From: Hoplostethus atlanticus
Lineage: Eukaryota; Chordata; Actinopteri; Trachichthyiformes; Trachichthyidae
Assembly: GCA_034670405.1 (NCBI GenBank)
Contig: JAXDDX010000178.1
Coordinates: forward strand, 620,001-684,000
Direction: 5' to 3'
Length of the DNA: 64,000 bases
Part shown: positions 11,933 through 22,189 of the stretch, in pieces
Numbering within the stretch: the first letter of the stretch is position 1
How the letters are laid out: every line of letters begins with the position of its first letter
Made by a program: the position numbers and the translations under genes
The notes under the pieces: model-generated
Database searches by the model: none
Told to the model about the DNA's origin: nothing
Seen by the model: only the letters and a program-made list of their open reading frames with translations

Positions 11933-13675
11933 CGGACAGAGCGGTGTGTCTCAAGTGTATCGATCTCTCTTCCAACCGGCCTCTGGTTTCCATTGTTGTG
12001 ACTGCAGTGAACTAGATCGCAGCTGAGGGTATAGGAGCTGCCCCGGTCTGTCCCTGATGCCAAGATACCAAAGACCCACTCTCGTCACTGACACTTCTAC
12101 CGTGTAATATCTCTTCTTCCTCCCTTCCTCTCCTCCCGCCAGGTTTGGTCCACGTAGGAGATGAACTCAGGGAGGTCAACGGCGTCTCCATAATCCACAA
12201 GAGGCCCGATGAGATCAGCCAGCTGCTGGTATGATGGACCACTGCTGTGGTTTTCAGGGCAATAGAAATGTCTCGTAGCAACATGCATTCAACTGCAAAA
12301 GTAAACATGTTTCAACGTAGCACACTTGCTAGCAACTTGCTGCTTCAACTATTAGAACTTCCATCAATTGGATATTACAAATTCTGATGTATAAATGTAT
12401 AAACAAATGCATTTTAGAGTTTGTCTGAACTCCTCTCCTCTCTGTGCGACTCCTCTCCCCCCACTTCCTCTGGCTATTTGCGATCCAGTCCCAGTCCCAG
12501 GGCTCCATCACTCTCAAGATAATCCCTGCAATTAAAGAGGAGGACCGCCTAAAGGAGAGCAAGGTGAGATGGCAGAATGAGGGTCTGAGCATGCTCAGTA
12601 CAGCCGCAGTTGTTCTCACACGGGGAGCGAGTATTTTGCAGGTCTGCAGGAAGAAAATAGACTAAGGTGTACTGCAGGGCAGGCTGGATGTGAGACGTCC
12701 CGTACCTCTACTGTGGTAGCGTAACAGCATGTATGTGTGTGTGTGTCCTCCAGGTGTACATGAGGGCCTTGTTTGACTACATCCCCTTGGAGGACAAGGC
12801 CACGCCCTGCCAAGAGGCGGGACTTCCCTTCAAACGAGGAGACATCCTGCAGGTCGTGACCCAGGACGACCCCACGTGGTGGCAGGCCAAGCGGGTGGGA
12901 GACAGCAACCTCCGGGCCGGGCTCATCCCCTCCAAACACTTCCAGGAGAGGTGAGGCCCGGCCAATCGGAGGAGGCGGGGTGTTTTGTCACACCGCTCTT
13001 ATCCCGTGGTGTCGTCCAAACGGTGGCGATATTTATCTCACCCAGCATTTGCCGTTCTGTAATCTGTTCAATCCACATTCATGCGTTCCACTTTGAGGGG
13101 TCAACTATGATTAGATGGAGCATCAGAGCAGCCTTGAATGGGCGCCTGCTGATTGTGTCAGTGTTATATGAACACTTCCATGTTTTAACTCTTTTAACCC
13201 CCTCTCCCTCCCTCTCTCTGTCAATATGTCGCTCTGACCTGATGATTCTCTCATTTCTGCCTCTATCCTCTTTGGCTCCTCTTTTGTTTCCTGCTGCGCC
13301 TTCCTCTCCAGACGACTGGCCTACAGGATAAAAATGGGCACGCTCCCGAATCCAAAATCCCCCAAAAAGCCTGTGTGTAAGTTTCTCGACTCCGGTCCCC
13401 CGCGATCCCCCCGCTTCATCTTCAGCATTATCGTATAGCCTGGTATATAATGATAGTTCAGCAACACTCTCACTTTGTGTCACCTCTCCTCCCACTAGAC
13501 ATACACTCAGTCACTGTTATTGTAGGACAATCATTTCTCCACTGGATAAGCTGTGTTTCCATTGAGATTCATTTCCTTTTTTTTTTTTTGCTGGTAATTG
13601 GCATTCTCAGAGGCATTAGGCTTCATTGTCCATTCTACACATGCTGCCATGTTTTTAAAAGAGAGAGAGAAAGAC

Positions 13676-13714
<39 letters not shown>

Positions 13715-14376
13715 TACAGTGAAGGAGGGGGGGGGGGATCACCGATATGAATTAATCTCTTTCATGTCTGGTCCATCTGGCCAGTCGGCACGCTGGGAAT
13801 TCATCTCAAGTGGAGGCAGCCAGCGCACAACCTCCGAGAGACCGCTTGGCTCAACACGGCGCCCGGTCTCTCGCTTTCTCGCCGCGTTACGGTGACATTA
13901 CAGAGGCGGTAAATGGGGAGTAGCCAGGTGTCGGAGCGAGCGGCCGGCTCTTCGTGGCGCATAATCCGCAGGCGATCCGATTAGGCCTGAGCCCCGGGGA
14001 GACAACAAGGGTTTAGCGTGATGGCAGCTAGCCTGCAGCGCCACTTCTCTGCCTCCTCCTCCTCCTCTGATGAATCCCTCTGATGCTAGCAGGGGCCCTT
14101 TTTTATTGTGGGCCCCGCCCCTGCGTCCAATGGCTGACTTAAGAAAGAGAAAGTCTCTTCCTGTTCGCATCCTCTCTTATGAATTTGCAGTTTTCATTCT
14201 CAGTTTGTCAGGCTACATGAAGCATAAGTAGGATTGTACATTATTCCCATGCTGCCCTCACTTAATCCTCTTATTTTGAAAATATTTCACACTCTTTTTT
14301 TCCTCTTTTCTCTTGTTGCTTACTATAAATCAGATGACCAAGGATGTGATAAAGGTGGGTACATGTAGAGGCCACA

Positions 14377-14430
<54 letters not shown>

Positions 14431-14523
14431 CAGGGGTGTGCTTTTGGGATTTCTGCTACTTCCAGTTTAATTCCCCCCTCCTGCTGTTAGTATACCAGAC
14501 CAGAATAGATATGCTTTGGGTTG

Positions 14524-14571
<48 letters not shown>

Positions 14572-17500
14572 GTGCCAGGCTACACACACAGGCAGAACAG
14601 TATCCCTGGAGACTCTAGTCCAACCAAGCAGAGGCTTTTTAAATATAGCGATCGCCTTTCTTTTCTTTCTTTTGCGTCATCCTTATTTTCTCTCTCATCT
14701 TCTGCTCTGTCTTCCTCTCTGCATCTTCCTCTCTGCTGCAGTCCTGATGTTGTTTCCTCTCTTCGTGCTACAGTACATTTGCGTCATCAGTTTCAATTTC
14801 TCCCCTCATCCTCGGCCTTCGTTCCAGCTGCAACACATCATCCCACAACACGAGTGAAAGCGCAGACTAAAGAGAAAGAAAGACTTTTTTTCCTTTAGTT
14901 TGGAGTTGCAGATTTGTAGGTTTCTATATATATGAGGTCAGTTGAGGCGTTGCAGCTTCGGGGAGGTCGGGCTTGTTTACATGTCTGTGTGGGTCAGAGA
15001 GATCTGGTTCACAGTTGACTCCCTCCAGAGGAGCTCCTCTTCCTCCTCCTCCTCCTCTTGTTCTTCCTCTCCTCTCCTCTCTTCCTCTCCTCTCAGCAGA
15101 AACCTCAGATCTCTTCATCATGTCTGCAGTGGCTGTGGCCTCCAACTGTGTTCCTCCATTAACTCCCGGCTGCCCCGCCTCCCTCTCTGCCTGTCTTCCT
15201 GCCTGCTGCCTGTTCGCCCCGCCTGCCCCCAGCCCTCCCCTCTGTGTCTCTTGACTCCCACCCCTTGTTCCTTAACTCTTCCAGGTCTCTTACCCTGTGC
15301 TCACCTCCCTCTTTTCCCTGCTTGCCTCCCTACAGAGGACTGTGACTGTGAGGGCTATTTCAATGGACAGTACATAGGTGAGAGCGTGCACATCTTTCTC
15401 CACCTCCTTCTCCCCCTTTTCTGCTCTTTGCCTGTCGCAGCCTGGCTGTGCGCTGGTTCTCTGGTCGCTTTGGGCTGAGGATAAACTGGCTGCCTTAAGG
15501 GTTGACCTGGCCGGGGCCGGGGATGAGGGATAAGAGGAAGGGCAAAGGGGTCAAAGTCGGCCGGCGCCGGGGGTAAAGGGCACCAGAATCCACAATTTAT
15601 TTGAGGCGAGGAAAAGATACACGTACTGTTCACACCAGCCGGAAAAAAAGGGAAAGTAACGGAGGGAGGAAATGTGTAGGAAGTACGGCCTCTCACTTCT
15701 GCAGGTGCCAGTAACAGATCTGCCTCACCAGAGACTGCACTGCATAATTCGCATTCACAGAGTTGAGAGTTCCAGGATGTGAGAGAGCGCCAGATATTAC
15801 CACACACAAACCATTCTAATAACTTTATCGATGTAGCACCTTTCAAGCACAAATATATAGAGGGAGTAAAACCAAAAATAGGCTCATTCACATAACAAAA
15901 GAAAAAAATACTAACAATTCAAATAAAAAAATAAGAATAACAAAAATAAAGTAAAATAAGTAAATAATAGTAATAATAACAATTCTGATCGTTCTGTAAG
16001 ATATTAGCACAGAAAATATTGGTGCTTATCATTGCATTGAAACAGGTAGTAGCTGATGCAATGAAAGCCCCCCCCCCCCCCTTATCCTCAACCCCTCGCT
16101 AACCCTCCGCTGGCCTCCCCTCCCCTCCCCTCCCTCAGCCCTCTTCACCCCAACATGACCCCCTGATTCGCTCCCCTTACCCACATCCCGCCCCCTCCCG
16201 CTGGAATGACGATGAGCACGAGGAGAGCGATCTAAACACAGCGGAGGGCGGAGCAGCGCCCTCTGGTGGTGACATCGCCACGCTGTGTTTTTTTGCGCTG
16301 TGTGGCTTGGATGTGGATTTGGAAGACATGTGTGTCTTTGTATGAACACTATGGTTTCCAATCAGCCGGTCATGTTTACTGTACGTTACACACTCTGCTT
16401 AGAGCTGTGAAACCCCTCACCACCAGCCCACCATTCCCCCCCACCCCCCCCTTCCCCCTCCCTCCAACTAAGCGGTGTTTGGATCCTCCTAACCCCTATC
16501 CCCTCCCCGCATCTGACTGCCCCTGCTGCTGTGGCCGGTGCACCCCCCTTCCCCCCCTTCCCCATCCTCCCTCCCCCACCCATGAGGGCCCTGCTGCGTT
16601 GGACGCATTGCACACTCAACCAGGCACGTTTGCTGCTCGTTCACCCTGTGTGGAGGCGTGAGGCTGGGTTGTGTGATGCTCTAACGCCAGTTATAGTCTC
16701 TCCTAAGTGTAAAGCAGTGGCGCCCTCCTGTGGCCAGGTGTTTTCCTGGGAATTTTATTCAGGTACAGTGCCCGGCTTATTCCCTCAGGTACACACCACT
16801 GACAGGGGGGACGGACAGCCCTGGCCGTGGGAGACCCTGATCTGCAGTCGGGTCTGTTCCATTAAACATGGCGTCCCCCAGGGCCAGGCTGTCCTGTCTG
16901 TCCTGTCTCAGCCCTGTAACCTTTTTGTTCAAAGCAGCATGCCTTGTTTGTAGCATAACGTGGAAAATGTTGTCTGCCTTGGGTCACTGGAATCTGCAAA
17001 AATATTTGTATTTTTTTTTTTTAAATGAAGACAAATTTCCAAATATGCTTTAGGGTTAGAGCAGATGGGGGGTCTGGTTGAACTACGGCTACTGAATGGT
17101 GCTGCCAAAACCTTGTTGGATATCAGCTGCATGTGATCAAGCTTTGTTTGACACATGACCTTTTAACTGGCTTTCAGTTCAGCTAATATCTCACAATATC
17201 AGGGAGTCCATTCACACTAGCGATAAGAGTCAGGTATTCACAAACACTAATGCACTAATGGCCACACTCTTCACAGGTTTAATGCATGATTATCATCAGC
17301 AACGGTCTTTAATCAAATTATATAACAACCTGTAACAACATTGTATTTTGTTTGCATGATAATAATGGCGTAACTTTCTTTTCCATATCTGCATCACGGC
17401 ATGAGTACTTAGCATCTGACCTCTGACCTTCTGCACCCTTTTCCCACCCGTCCTTGGCTGCAGCCGGTCTGCGGAGGAGTTTCCGGTTGAGTCGTAAGGA

Positions 17501-18863
17501 CAGGCAAGGCTCCTCCGGCGAGGGATCGGAGCTCGGCGACTCCGACTTCCTGACCTACGAGGAGGTGACCCGCTACCAGCAGCGGCCCAACGAGAGGCCC
17601 CGCTTGGTGGTTCTGATTGGTAAGGCGATGAAGGACCTTGATAAATACCGACCCCTGTCTTTTTCTCATTGTTTCATATACTTTCTCTCTCTTTTTCAAC
17701 ACACACACACACACACACACTCCAAAGGTTCTCTCGGTGCGCGTATCAATGAACTGAAACAGAAGCTGATAGCCGAGAACCCACACCGCTACGCCGTGGC
17801 TGTACCACGTGAGTCGCAACATCTCTACACACCATCCTTACTAAGGGACTTCCACCGCAGTGCACTGTAATCACATCAAGTCCTATTGCGTTTCCCGCAG
17901 ATACCACCAGGCCTAAGAAACCCCACGAGAAGGAAGGTGTGGAGTACCACTTTGTCATCAAACAGCAATTCGATGCCGACGCTCTGAACAACAAGTGGGT
18001 TGCCGCACACTGTGTACACTTGAGTCGGTTCATGTTGGACCGCGGGATGGCCTTGTGATGGCTTTGTGCTTCATGTCCAGGTTCATAGAGCACGGAGAGT
18101 ACAAGGAGAACCAGTACGGCACCAGTATAGAGGCGATCCGCTCCGTGCAGGCCAAGAATAAGATGTGTCTAGTGGATGTACAGCCGGAGGTAGGGATCAT
18201 GTTCTCCATCCAGCCACTGAGCGCAATGTGTTTAACGTAATAGCCATAAGTATCACCATCCAATATCACAACATGTCATGATTTATGGTTCCTGCAGGCA
18301 GTAGCACTTTGCTGAGTGCTTGAGTGGATGTGGTCATATCAGATTTGCCCATGTCGGCATCTGACACATCGGTGCTGCTTTTGTCTTATCGTATCTGCTG
18401 CCTGACCCCTATTGTGCTCTGTTGTCCGTCGCCCCCAGGCGCTGAAGAGGCTGCGGACAGCGGAGTTCAAACCCTACGTCGTGTTCGTCAAGCCTCGTGT
18501 TCCCGAGAGCAGACGACGCCGCAGTGCCGCCGCCTCACCAGGAGGGGGCGAGCACAGGCCGCGTTACAGTGAGTGTCCTCTCTGTTCTCTTTGCAAATAA
18601 AAGTCTGTCTTCTTAGTGTGTGGAGTGTATAAGTATGTCTCTCTGTCTAACACCTCACCCCCACCCTCCTCCCTCACCACCAGGATGAAGACCTCCAGGA
18701 GATGCGTCAGTCAGCCATTCAGATTGATCAGCAGTATGGCCACCTGGCGGACCAGGTCCTGATCAAGGAGGACTCAGCCAGTGCCTGCGCCGAACTGCGA
18801 GGTATTCTGGAGCGGCTAGAGCGAGAGACCTTCTGGGTGCCTGCCAGCTGGGTGCGGCCCTAA
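9467..18863 (+). CDS. mpp3: mpp3 gene (membrane palmitoylated protein 3, p55-type MAGUK), 18 spliced coding exons
   Basis: Joining 18 exons gives 1,752 nt, or 583 residues, close to the roughly 585 of mammalian MPP3. Seen in order: two L27 helices regions (about residues 8-120, with [15 protein letters not shown] and [18 protein letters not shown]), a PDZ domain (about 136-215, carboxylate loop [11 protein letters not shown]), an SH3 domain (about 229-296, ALFDYIP and [13 protein letters not shown]), a HOOK linker ending near [11 protein letters not shown], and a guanylate-kinase-like domain (about 380-510). The GUK P-loop reads [11 protein letters not shown] and lacks the lysine of active kinases, so it is a protein-binding pseudokinase, as in the family. 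In other vertebrates MPP3 is a cytoplasmic scaffold under the plasma membrane that links adhesion molecules and polarity or MAGUK partners. All introns are GT-AG. The start ATG at 9467 gives MPVL, as in mammals; an in-frame ATG lies 12 nt upstream. Paralogues MPP4 and MPP7 are less likely given near-identity of many blocks to MPP3. The coordinates span introns. Confidence 0.95.
9638..9756 (+). CDS. mpp3: mpp3 coding exon 2 (first L27)
   Basis: It encodes the first L27 helices, [16 protein letters not shown] to SLGYLMK. The acceptor ATTGCAG follows a (TCC)n tract and the donor is AAG|GTGAGA. Phase in is 1 and phase out is 0, fitting both neighbours. Confidence 0.95.
10066..10143 (+). CDS. mpp3: mpp3 coding exon 3 (L27)
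   Basis: 26 residues, [20 protein letters not shown] to AED, completing the first L27. The acceptor is TGCTGCAG and the donor GTAAGT. A (CA)n microsatellite begins 10 nt into the following intron. Confidence 0.95.
10154..10208 (+). repeat. (CA)n microsatellite next to a donor site
   Basis: About 27 CA units starting 10 nt after the end of mpp3 coding exon 3. Confidence 0.95.
10547..10627 (+). CDS. mpp3: mpp3 coding exon 4 (second L27)
   Basis: 27 residues from VTEELQS to LLTSPHLK, phase 0 at both ends. The acceptor is TTGGCAG and the donor GTAAAC. A perfect 13-bp hairpin starts 9 nt into the following intron. Confidence 0.93.
10636..10671 (+). other. perfect 13-bp hairpin just inside mpp3 intron
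   Basis: ACTTTCTATCCCC (10636-10648) is an exact reverse complement of GGGGATAGAAAGT (10659-10671), separated by a 10-nt loop. It begins 9 nt into the intron after coding exon 4. Confidence 0.85.
10845..10982 (+). CDS. mpp3: mpp3 coding exon 5 (end of L27, linker, start of PDZ)
   Basis: 46 residues. [20 protein letters not shown] is nearly invariant in MPP3. An acidic stretch (FEDELEEES) then leads into the first PDZ strand, [12 protein letters not shown]. The acceptor is CCCATCAG and the donor GTGAGT, both in phase 0. Confidence 0.96.
11110..11191 (+). CDS. mpp3: mpp3 coding exon 6 (PDZ)
   Basis: [20 protein letters not shown] and GGAADRSG: the PDZ ligand-binding loop, second strand and the GGxADRSG turn. 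It ends in phase 1 at a GTAAAT donor. Confidence 0.96.
11453..11504 (+). repeat. (GA)n microsatellite
   Basis: About 26 GA units in the mpp3 intron after coding exon 6. (GT)n tracts follow at about 11692-11722 and 11888-11930. Confidence 0.95.
12143..12228 (+). CDS. mpp3: mpp3 coding exon 7 (PDZ)
   Basis: [20 protein letters not shown] followed by PDEISQLL: the classic PDZ HVGDxLxEVNG strand and the second helix. The acceptor is CCGCCAG; the donor is GTATGA, a slightly weak site. Confidence 0.96.
12489..12563 (+). CDS. mpp3: mpp3 coding exon 8 (end of PDZ)
   Basis: 25 residues with [13 protein letters not shown] and EEDRLKESK. Three tandem candidate acceptors (CCAG, then two TCCCAG) lie here, all in phase 0. 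The first gives the same length as mammalian MPP3; use of the others would drop two or four residues. Confidence 0.92.
12754..12950 (+). CDS. mpp3: mpp3 coding exon 9 (SH3)
   Basis: It encodes almost the whole SH3 domain: [20 protein letters not shown], the RGDILQVV strand, the WWQAKRVGD segment and [11 protein letters not shown]. It ends in phase 2 at AG|GTGAGG. The acceptor CCTCCAG directly follows a short (TG)n tract. Confidence 0.97.
13312..13376 (+). CDS. mpp3: mpp3 coding exon 10 (HOOK linker)
   Basis: [20 protein letters not shown] then PV: a basic linker after SH3, matching the mammalian ERRLSYR...GTLPSP region. The acceptor is CTCTCCAG and the donor GTAAGT; it ends in phase 1. Confidence 0.9.
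13377..14333 (+). other. mpp3 intron before the microexon
   Basis: It contains a (GA)n tract at about 13678-13710, a short poly-G at about 13727-13737 and a GC-rich stretch (13780-14130). No coding exon recognised other than the flanking ones. Confidence 0.7.
14334..14354 (+). CDS. mpp3: mpp3 coding exon 11, 21-nt microexon
   Basis: With one base from each neighbour it encodes YDQGCDKE, matching the mammalian MPP3 segment YDQPCDKE. It is flanked by AAATCAG and GTGGGT. Without it, exon 10 joined to exon 12 would create an in-frame TAG, so it is needed for the reading frame. Confidence 0.85.
14374..14427 (+). repeat. (GT)n microsatellite pair
   Basis: A tract of about 26 GT units; a second tract lies at about 14527-14570. 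Both are in the intron after the 21-nt microexon and give a long UG-rich transcript. Confidence 0.93.
15336..15377 (+). CDS. mpp3: mpp3 coding exon 12, 42-nt mini-exon
   Basis: [13 protein letters not shown] matches the CDCEGYLKGHYV segment of mammalian MPP3. The acceptor is CCCTACAG and the donor GTGAGA, with phase 1 in and out. Confidence 0.92.
   Translation, partial: RTVTVRAISMDST
15378..17463 (+). other. mpp3 2.1-kb intron, C-rich, with a CTCF-like motif
   Basis: No coding exon was recognised between the HOOK mini-exon and coding exon 13. Holds AT-rich sequence (15890-16010), C-rich polypyrimidine (16070-16200 and 16420-16580) and the motif described separately at 16256. Confidence 0.7.
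16256..16269 (-). promoter_or_regulatory. CTCF-like motif in mpp3 intron
   Basis: GCGCCCTCTGGTGG on plus, i.e. CCACCAGAGGGCGC on minus, an excellent match to the vertebrate CTCF core. A weaker related sequence (GCGCCCTCCTGTGGCC) lies at about 16720. Confidence 0.5.
17464..17619 (+). CDS. mpp3: mpp3 coding exon 13 (HOOK basic segment, start of GUK)
   Basis: [15 protein letters not shown], a Ser/Gly-rich acidic spacer, [13 protein letters not shown] and RPRLVVLIG. The RRSFRLSR basic patch is the family's protein 4.1/regulatory hook. The donor is GTAAGG. Confidence 0.96.
17699..17720 (+). repeat. (AC)n tract at the acceptor of mpp3 coding exon 14
   Basis: About 11 AC units end 7 nt before the AG at 17727, replacing the usual pyrimidine tract. 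Confidence 0.9.
17728..17808 (+). CDS. mpp3: mpp3 coding exon 14 (GUK)
   Basis: [20 protein letters not shown] then RYAVAVPH: the degenerate P-loop and first GUK helix. The acceptor TCCAAAG lies only 7 nt after an (AC)n tract, so the 3' splice site has a poor pyrimidine tract. The donor is GTGAGT. Confidence 0.94.
17901..17994 (+). CDS. mpp3: mpp3 coding exon 15 (GUK GMP-binding-like region)
   Basis: [20 protein letters not shown] and [11 protein letters not shown]: the TTRPxxxxEKxGxxYHF motif of GUK domains. It ends in phase 2 at GTGGGT. Confidence 0.96.
18081..18189 (+). CDS. mpp3: mpp3 coding exon 16 (GUK)
   Basis: [20 protein letters not shown] followed by [12 protein letters not shown]: the core GUK FIEHGEYxxNxYGTS signature. 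The donor is GTAGGG. Confidence 0.97.
18439..18568 (+). CDS. mpp3: mpp3 coding exon 17 (end of GUK)
   Basis: [20 protein letters not shown] then an Arg/Ser/Gly-rich tail. The likely donor GTGAGT at 18569 leaves phase 1, which matters for the last junction. Confidence 0.92.
18691..18863 (+). CDS. mpp3: mpp3 coding exon 18 (C-terminus, stop)
   Basis: It encodes [33 protein letters not shown] and WVPASWVRP followed by TAA, matching the end of mammalian MPP3 (WVPVSWVR). The start is uncertain: the stronger-looking CACCAG acceptor at 18683 shifts frame and meets a TGA at once, whereas the AG at 18690 keeps frame. Confidence 0.85.
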
Positions 18864-20261
18864 GCGACCCCATCCACCTTCCAGAGGAGCTTCACAGCCC
18901 ACCCACCCGATGCTGTGTAACCGCCCCCCACCCACCCCCATCCCCATCCTATCCTGATCCCCCCCTCCCCATCCCCCAAAGCCTGCTGGCCAGCCTGGTG
19001 GAGTCTGCTGAGCTCCCTCTACCTGGACTGACGCAGGGCCAGTCAGGCAGCCATAAACTAAAGGCACGGAGGGGAGAGGATGAGCCGAGCGAAGCCCAGA
19101 GGAATACCGACCAACAGATTGACAGCTCTCCCGGCCAAAGGCCCTCGTGTAAATGGCCGGCTTATTGCCCGAGAATCACGTTCTCAACGCCACTTCCTCA
19201 AATGATTGCTACTTTCTCCTGTCATATCACTTCAGGTTCGGTTGGGATTTATTTCGACAAGGACAAGGTGATATTTTGTATGTTGATAGGTTTTATTCCT
19301 CCCGCTGTCACTGCTGCATCATCCCAGTGCCCCCTGAGGATTTGCTCAGTCAGTCAGCTTCATCGCGACTCCCCGTCGGAGTACCATTAGCAGCTTGGCT
19401 TTGCTTTCAGTTTCATTCTACTTGAAGTTCGGTGACAGCCATACAGTGCTTCCTGTTATTTCCTCGTGCTTACTGTACAGTTATAAGAACCAATGACACA
19501 TTCTGCAGAACAGGAAACAACGTTATAGAGTAGAGTTAGAAATCAAATATGAACAAGATGTAAGCGAATGCCATTCAAAACTAATGTATGTTCTCCTTCA
19601 TAAACCTCACGAACATTTTACCAAATTCGATATCATGATATAGAAATGGAATGTGAGATAGAATTTTATTTTCTCTAAAAAACCTTTTTGTTCGGTGGGT
19701 TTGTTTTTAGGAAATGCACGACAAGCCAATTATTTAATCTCAGATGTAAATACTGTAAATGTTGATCCTCGCGTGCCAACGAATCTCGTAGCACTTCAAT
19801 GCAACCTGTTTACCTTTGATCCATCCATCTTTTTTTGTGTGTGTGTGTGTGTGTGTAAAATAATACAGTGCACAGAGTGTGGATGGATGTCATAATGTAT
19901 GTTCACACAAACCAATATGTGATGCTCCTTTTGTGTATAGGAATGGATCTTGTACAGCTACCTTGCACATACCTGTGTTTTTTCGACTGCGGGGGTACGA
20001 GTCGTCTGCTTTCTTGATAATCAGGGTCTTGCTTTGCTGTCGTGTTGTCAGACTGGAGATAGACAGTCTGAGGGTGGGGAGATGTAACGTTCATGGTTTC
20101 AAATGACCATTAAAAAGCCCCAAACTGAGCTGGCGTACCGTACGTATGAACTGGATGTCATCCTGGTATTTCAACAGCGGTGGCAAAATACCTTTAATTT
20201 GTGGAAGACTACACACAGAAAAAAACAAGAAGAAAACACCGGCTCACATCCAAAGCCTACT

Positions 20262-20307
<46 letters not shown>

Positions 20308-20465
20308 TGTGGGAAAATGAAGCAGCTTCCGGAAACCCTCGGCTCTTTTCTTTCTAACATGCAGCGTTCTCCTGATCTTCACGTGTGCTGTATGAACCCC
20401 AGAATGTTGAGTTTGTAACGTGAACTGTAAAAAGTGCCATAATAAAAAGCTAGATGAATCAAGAT
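18864..20465 (+). other. mpp3: mpp3 probable 3' UTR
   Basis: This follows the TAA. No other exon is recognisable before a canonical poly(A) signal at 20441. It contains two short (GT)n tracts (about 19837-19856 and 20264-20305). The 3' boundary is inferred from the signal only. Confidence 0.55.
20441..20446 (+). terminator. poly(A) signal, probably of mpp3
   Basis: AATAAA about 1.58 kb after the mpp3 stop codon, within a sequence that later becomes T/G-rich (TTGTTGAATTTC). It is the best-placed canonical signal seen. Confidence 0.5.
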
Positions 20466-21340
20466 TGTTGAATTTCATTGGAAGCCTTCAGTCTGATTAA
20501 GTCACCTACCTTTTGTTTCCATGCTTGAACCCCTGCAGTTCGGTGTACCATGTACAGGTCTCTGTATCAGGGTTGTGTTAACCCCTCAGCTCTGGCCGGC
20601 TCTGCTCCAGGTCATTTAAGCCCAGAGGATTTGTTTGCTCATAGTCGTAGATCTCAATTTCGTCCCATTTTGTGATCACCTTCATCTGAAACGTTTCTCC
20701 TAAAACCCCCCCAGGAGAGTTAGATGACGCTTATTTCAGATCATCTGGAGATCTGAGCTTTTATGTGGTTGTTTCTCCTGAGTTGAATTTTAGAAAACAG
20801 AGAAAATGCCTTTAGTCTCACACTTACTTGTGTTCATAGAGGAGACCTGCATTGGGAGAGATTATTGTCACCATGATAGATACTTTAGATTAAAATCTGA
20901 GTTCTGGAAAGGGCTTTAAATGCACTTTGGAGGAACGAGGAGCTATGAGTTCAAACATTTTCATTACAAAGCCTCTGCCAAGGCAACAGAAGGAACTAAA
21001 GATGTCAGAAGGAAGATGGAACGTCAGCACTAGCGGCAAAAAGGAAAACAATACTGTCCCAGTAGCATGTGCTATCCAAACAGAAGACTACGTTTTTAAC
21101 AAGAATGCAAACAATATTTTGTCCAAAGCATCATGAAAACATGATTCAGACTATCCCCCCTTGGACTCGAAGAACCTTCTCCTCATGACTCTCCTGTAGT
21201 GGATACATTTTTGCAGTTGTGTGCACTGTAACCATGCAATTTCTCTAATTGGAAAAAGATAGGATACCCATTATTGTGCCTTTATAGTGGATTTGCTTGT
21301 TCTCTTTCTCACTCCAGTAAGTTTTGCAAGGGACGATCAT

Positions 21341-21341
21341 C

Positions 21342-21389
<48 letters not shown>
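21341..21389 (+). repeat. (CT)n microsatellite
   Basis: About 24 CT units. A longer tract of about 30 units lies at 23632-23691. Confidence 0.95.
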
Positions 21390-21390
<1 letters not shown>

Positions 21391-22189
21391 GCAATTAAAT
21401 CTCAGAGCATCCTGGGTGACTCCTGAGAGCTCTGCTGGCGGAGGCAATTAAAACGGGCAACAATCAATCTAGTTAGTGAAGCGGTCCCGCAGAGAAATTG
21501 GCAACTATGCTCATATGGAAGGAGTGGCGACGGCGCTCTCAAATCCACTGACATCACGGACAAACAAAACATGCTGTGATTTACTGTCTCGGTAGTTATT
21601 ATGGAGGCGACACACTCTTCCCCGGCAAATGATAGGCATTGTGAGCGTAATGGGCCTCTAAATGATGTTCCCCCCGGAAAAGGGAATTATCTGTGAATTC
21701 CAGCGTCACAGAGTGGTTACGCCTTCTACCCCAAACTTGGAGCCCATTATTCAAGACAATGACAGGGGTTTGAATTTTCACACAAAGAAATGATCCGCTT
21801 CTTCACCAATCACGATTCGCAGCAATGTGTTATTTCGACACACTTAAAGGCAGTGTTGTTTCTCAGAAAAAGGTATTACTGATACGTGGTATTTATTTCA
21901 AAACTAATATTGCTTTAGTTATTAATCCCTGGGAGCCGTTATATCATATTATATATATTATATATATTATATATTATATATATTATTATATATCATGTTA
22001 TATTACTTTTCTGTTACACGCCCAAAATTGACAATTGCAAACCCTTAACTTCAAAAACTCACTCACCTCGCCTGTGAGCTTCTGCGTGAATCATCAAGGG
22101 AACAAAATAACATCCAAAGCTAGTGGGAATACTTCGGCGAGTCTCGGCTAGCACAGTGTGATGTGTCAACTGAAGGAGGGAGACTGATC

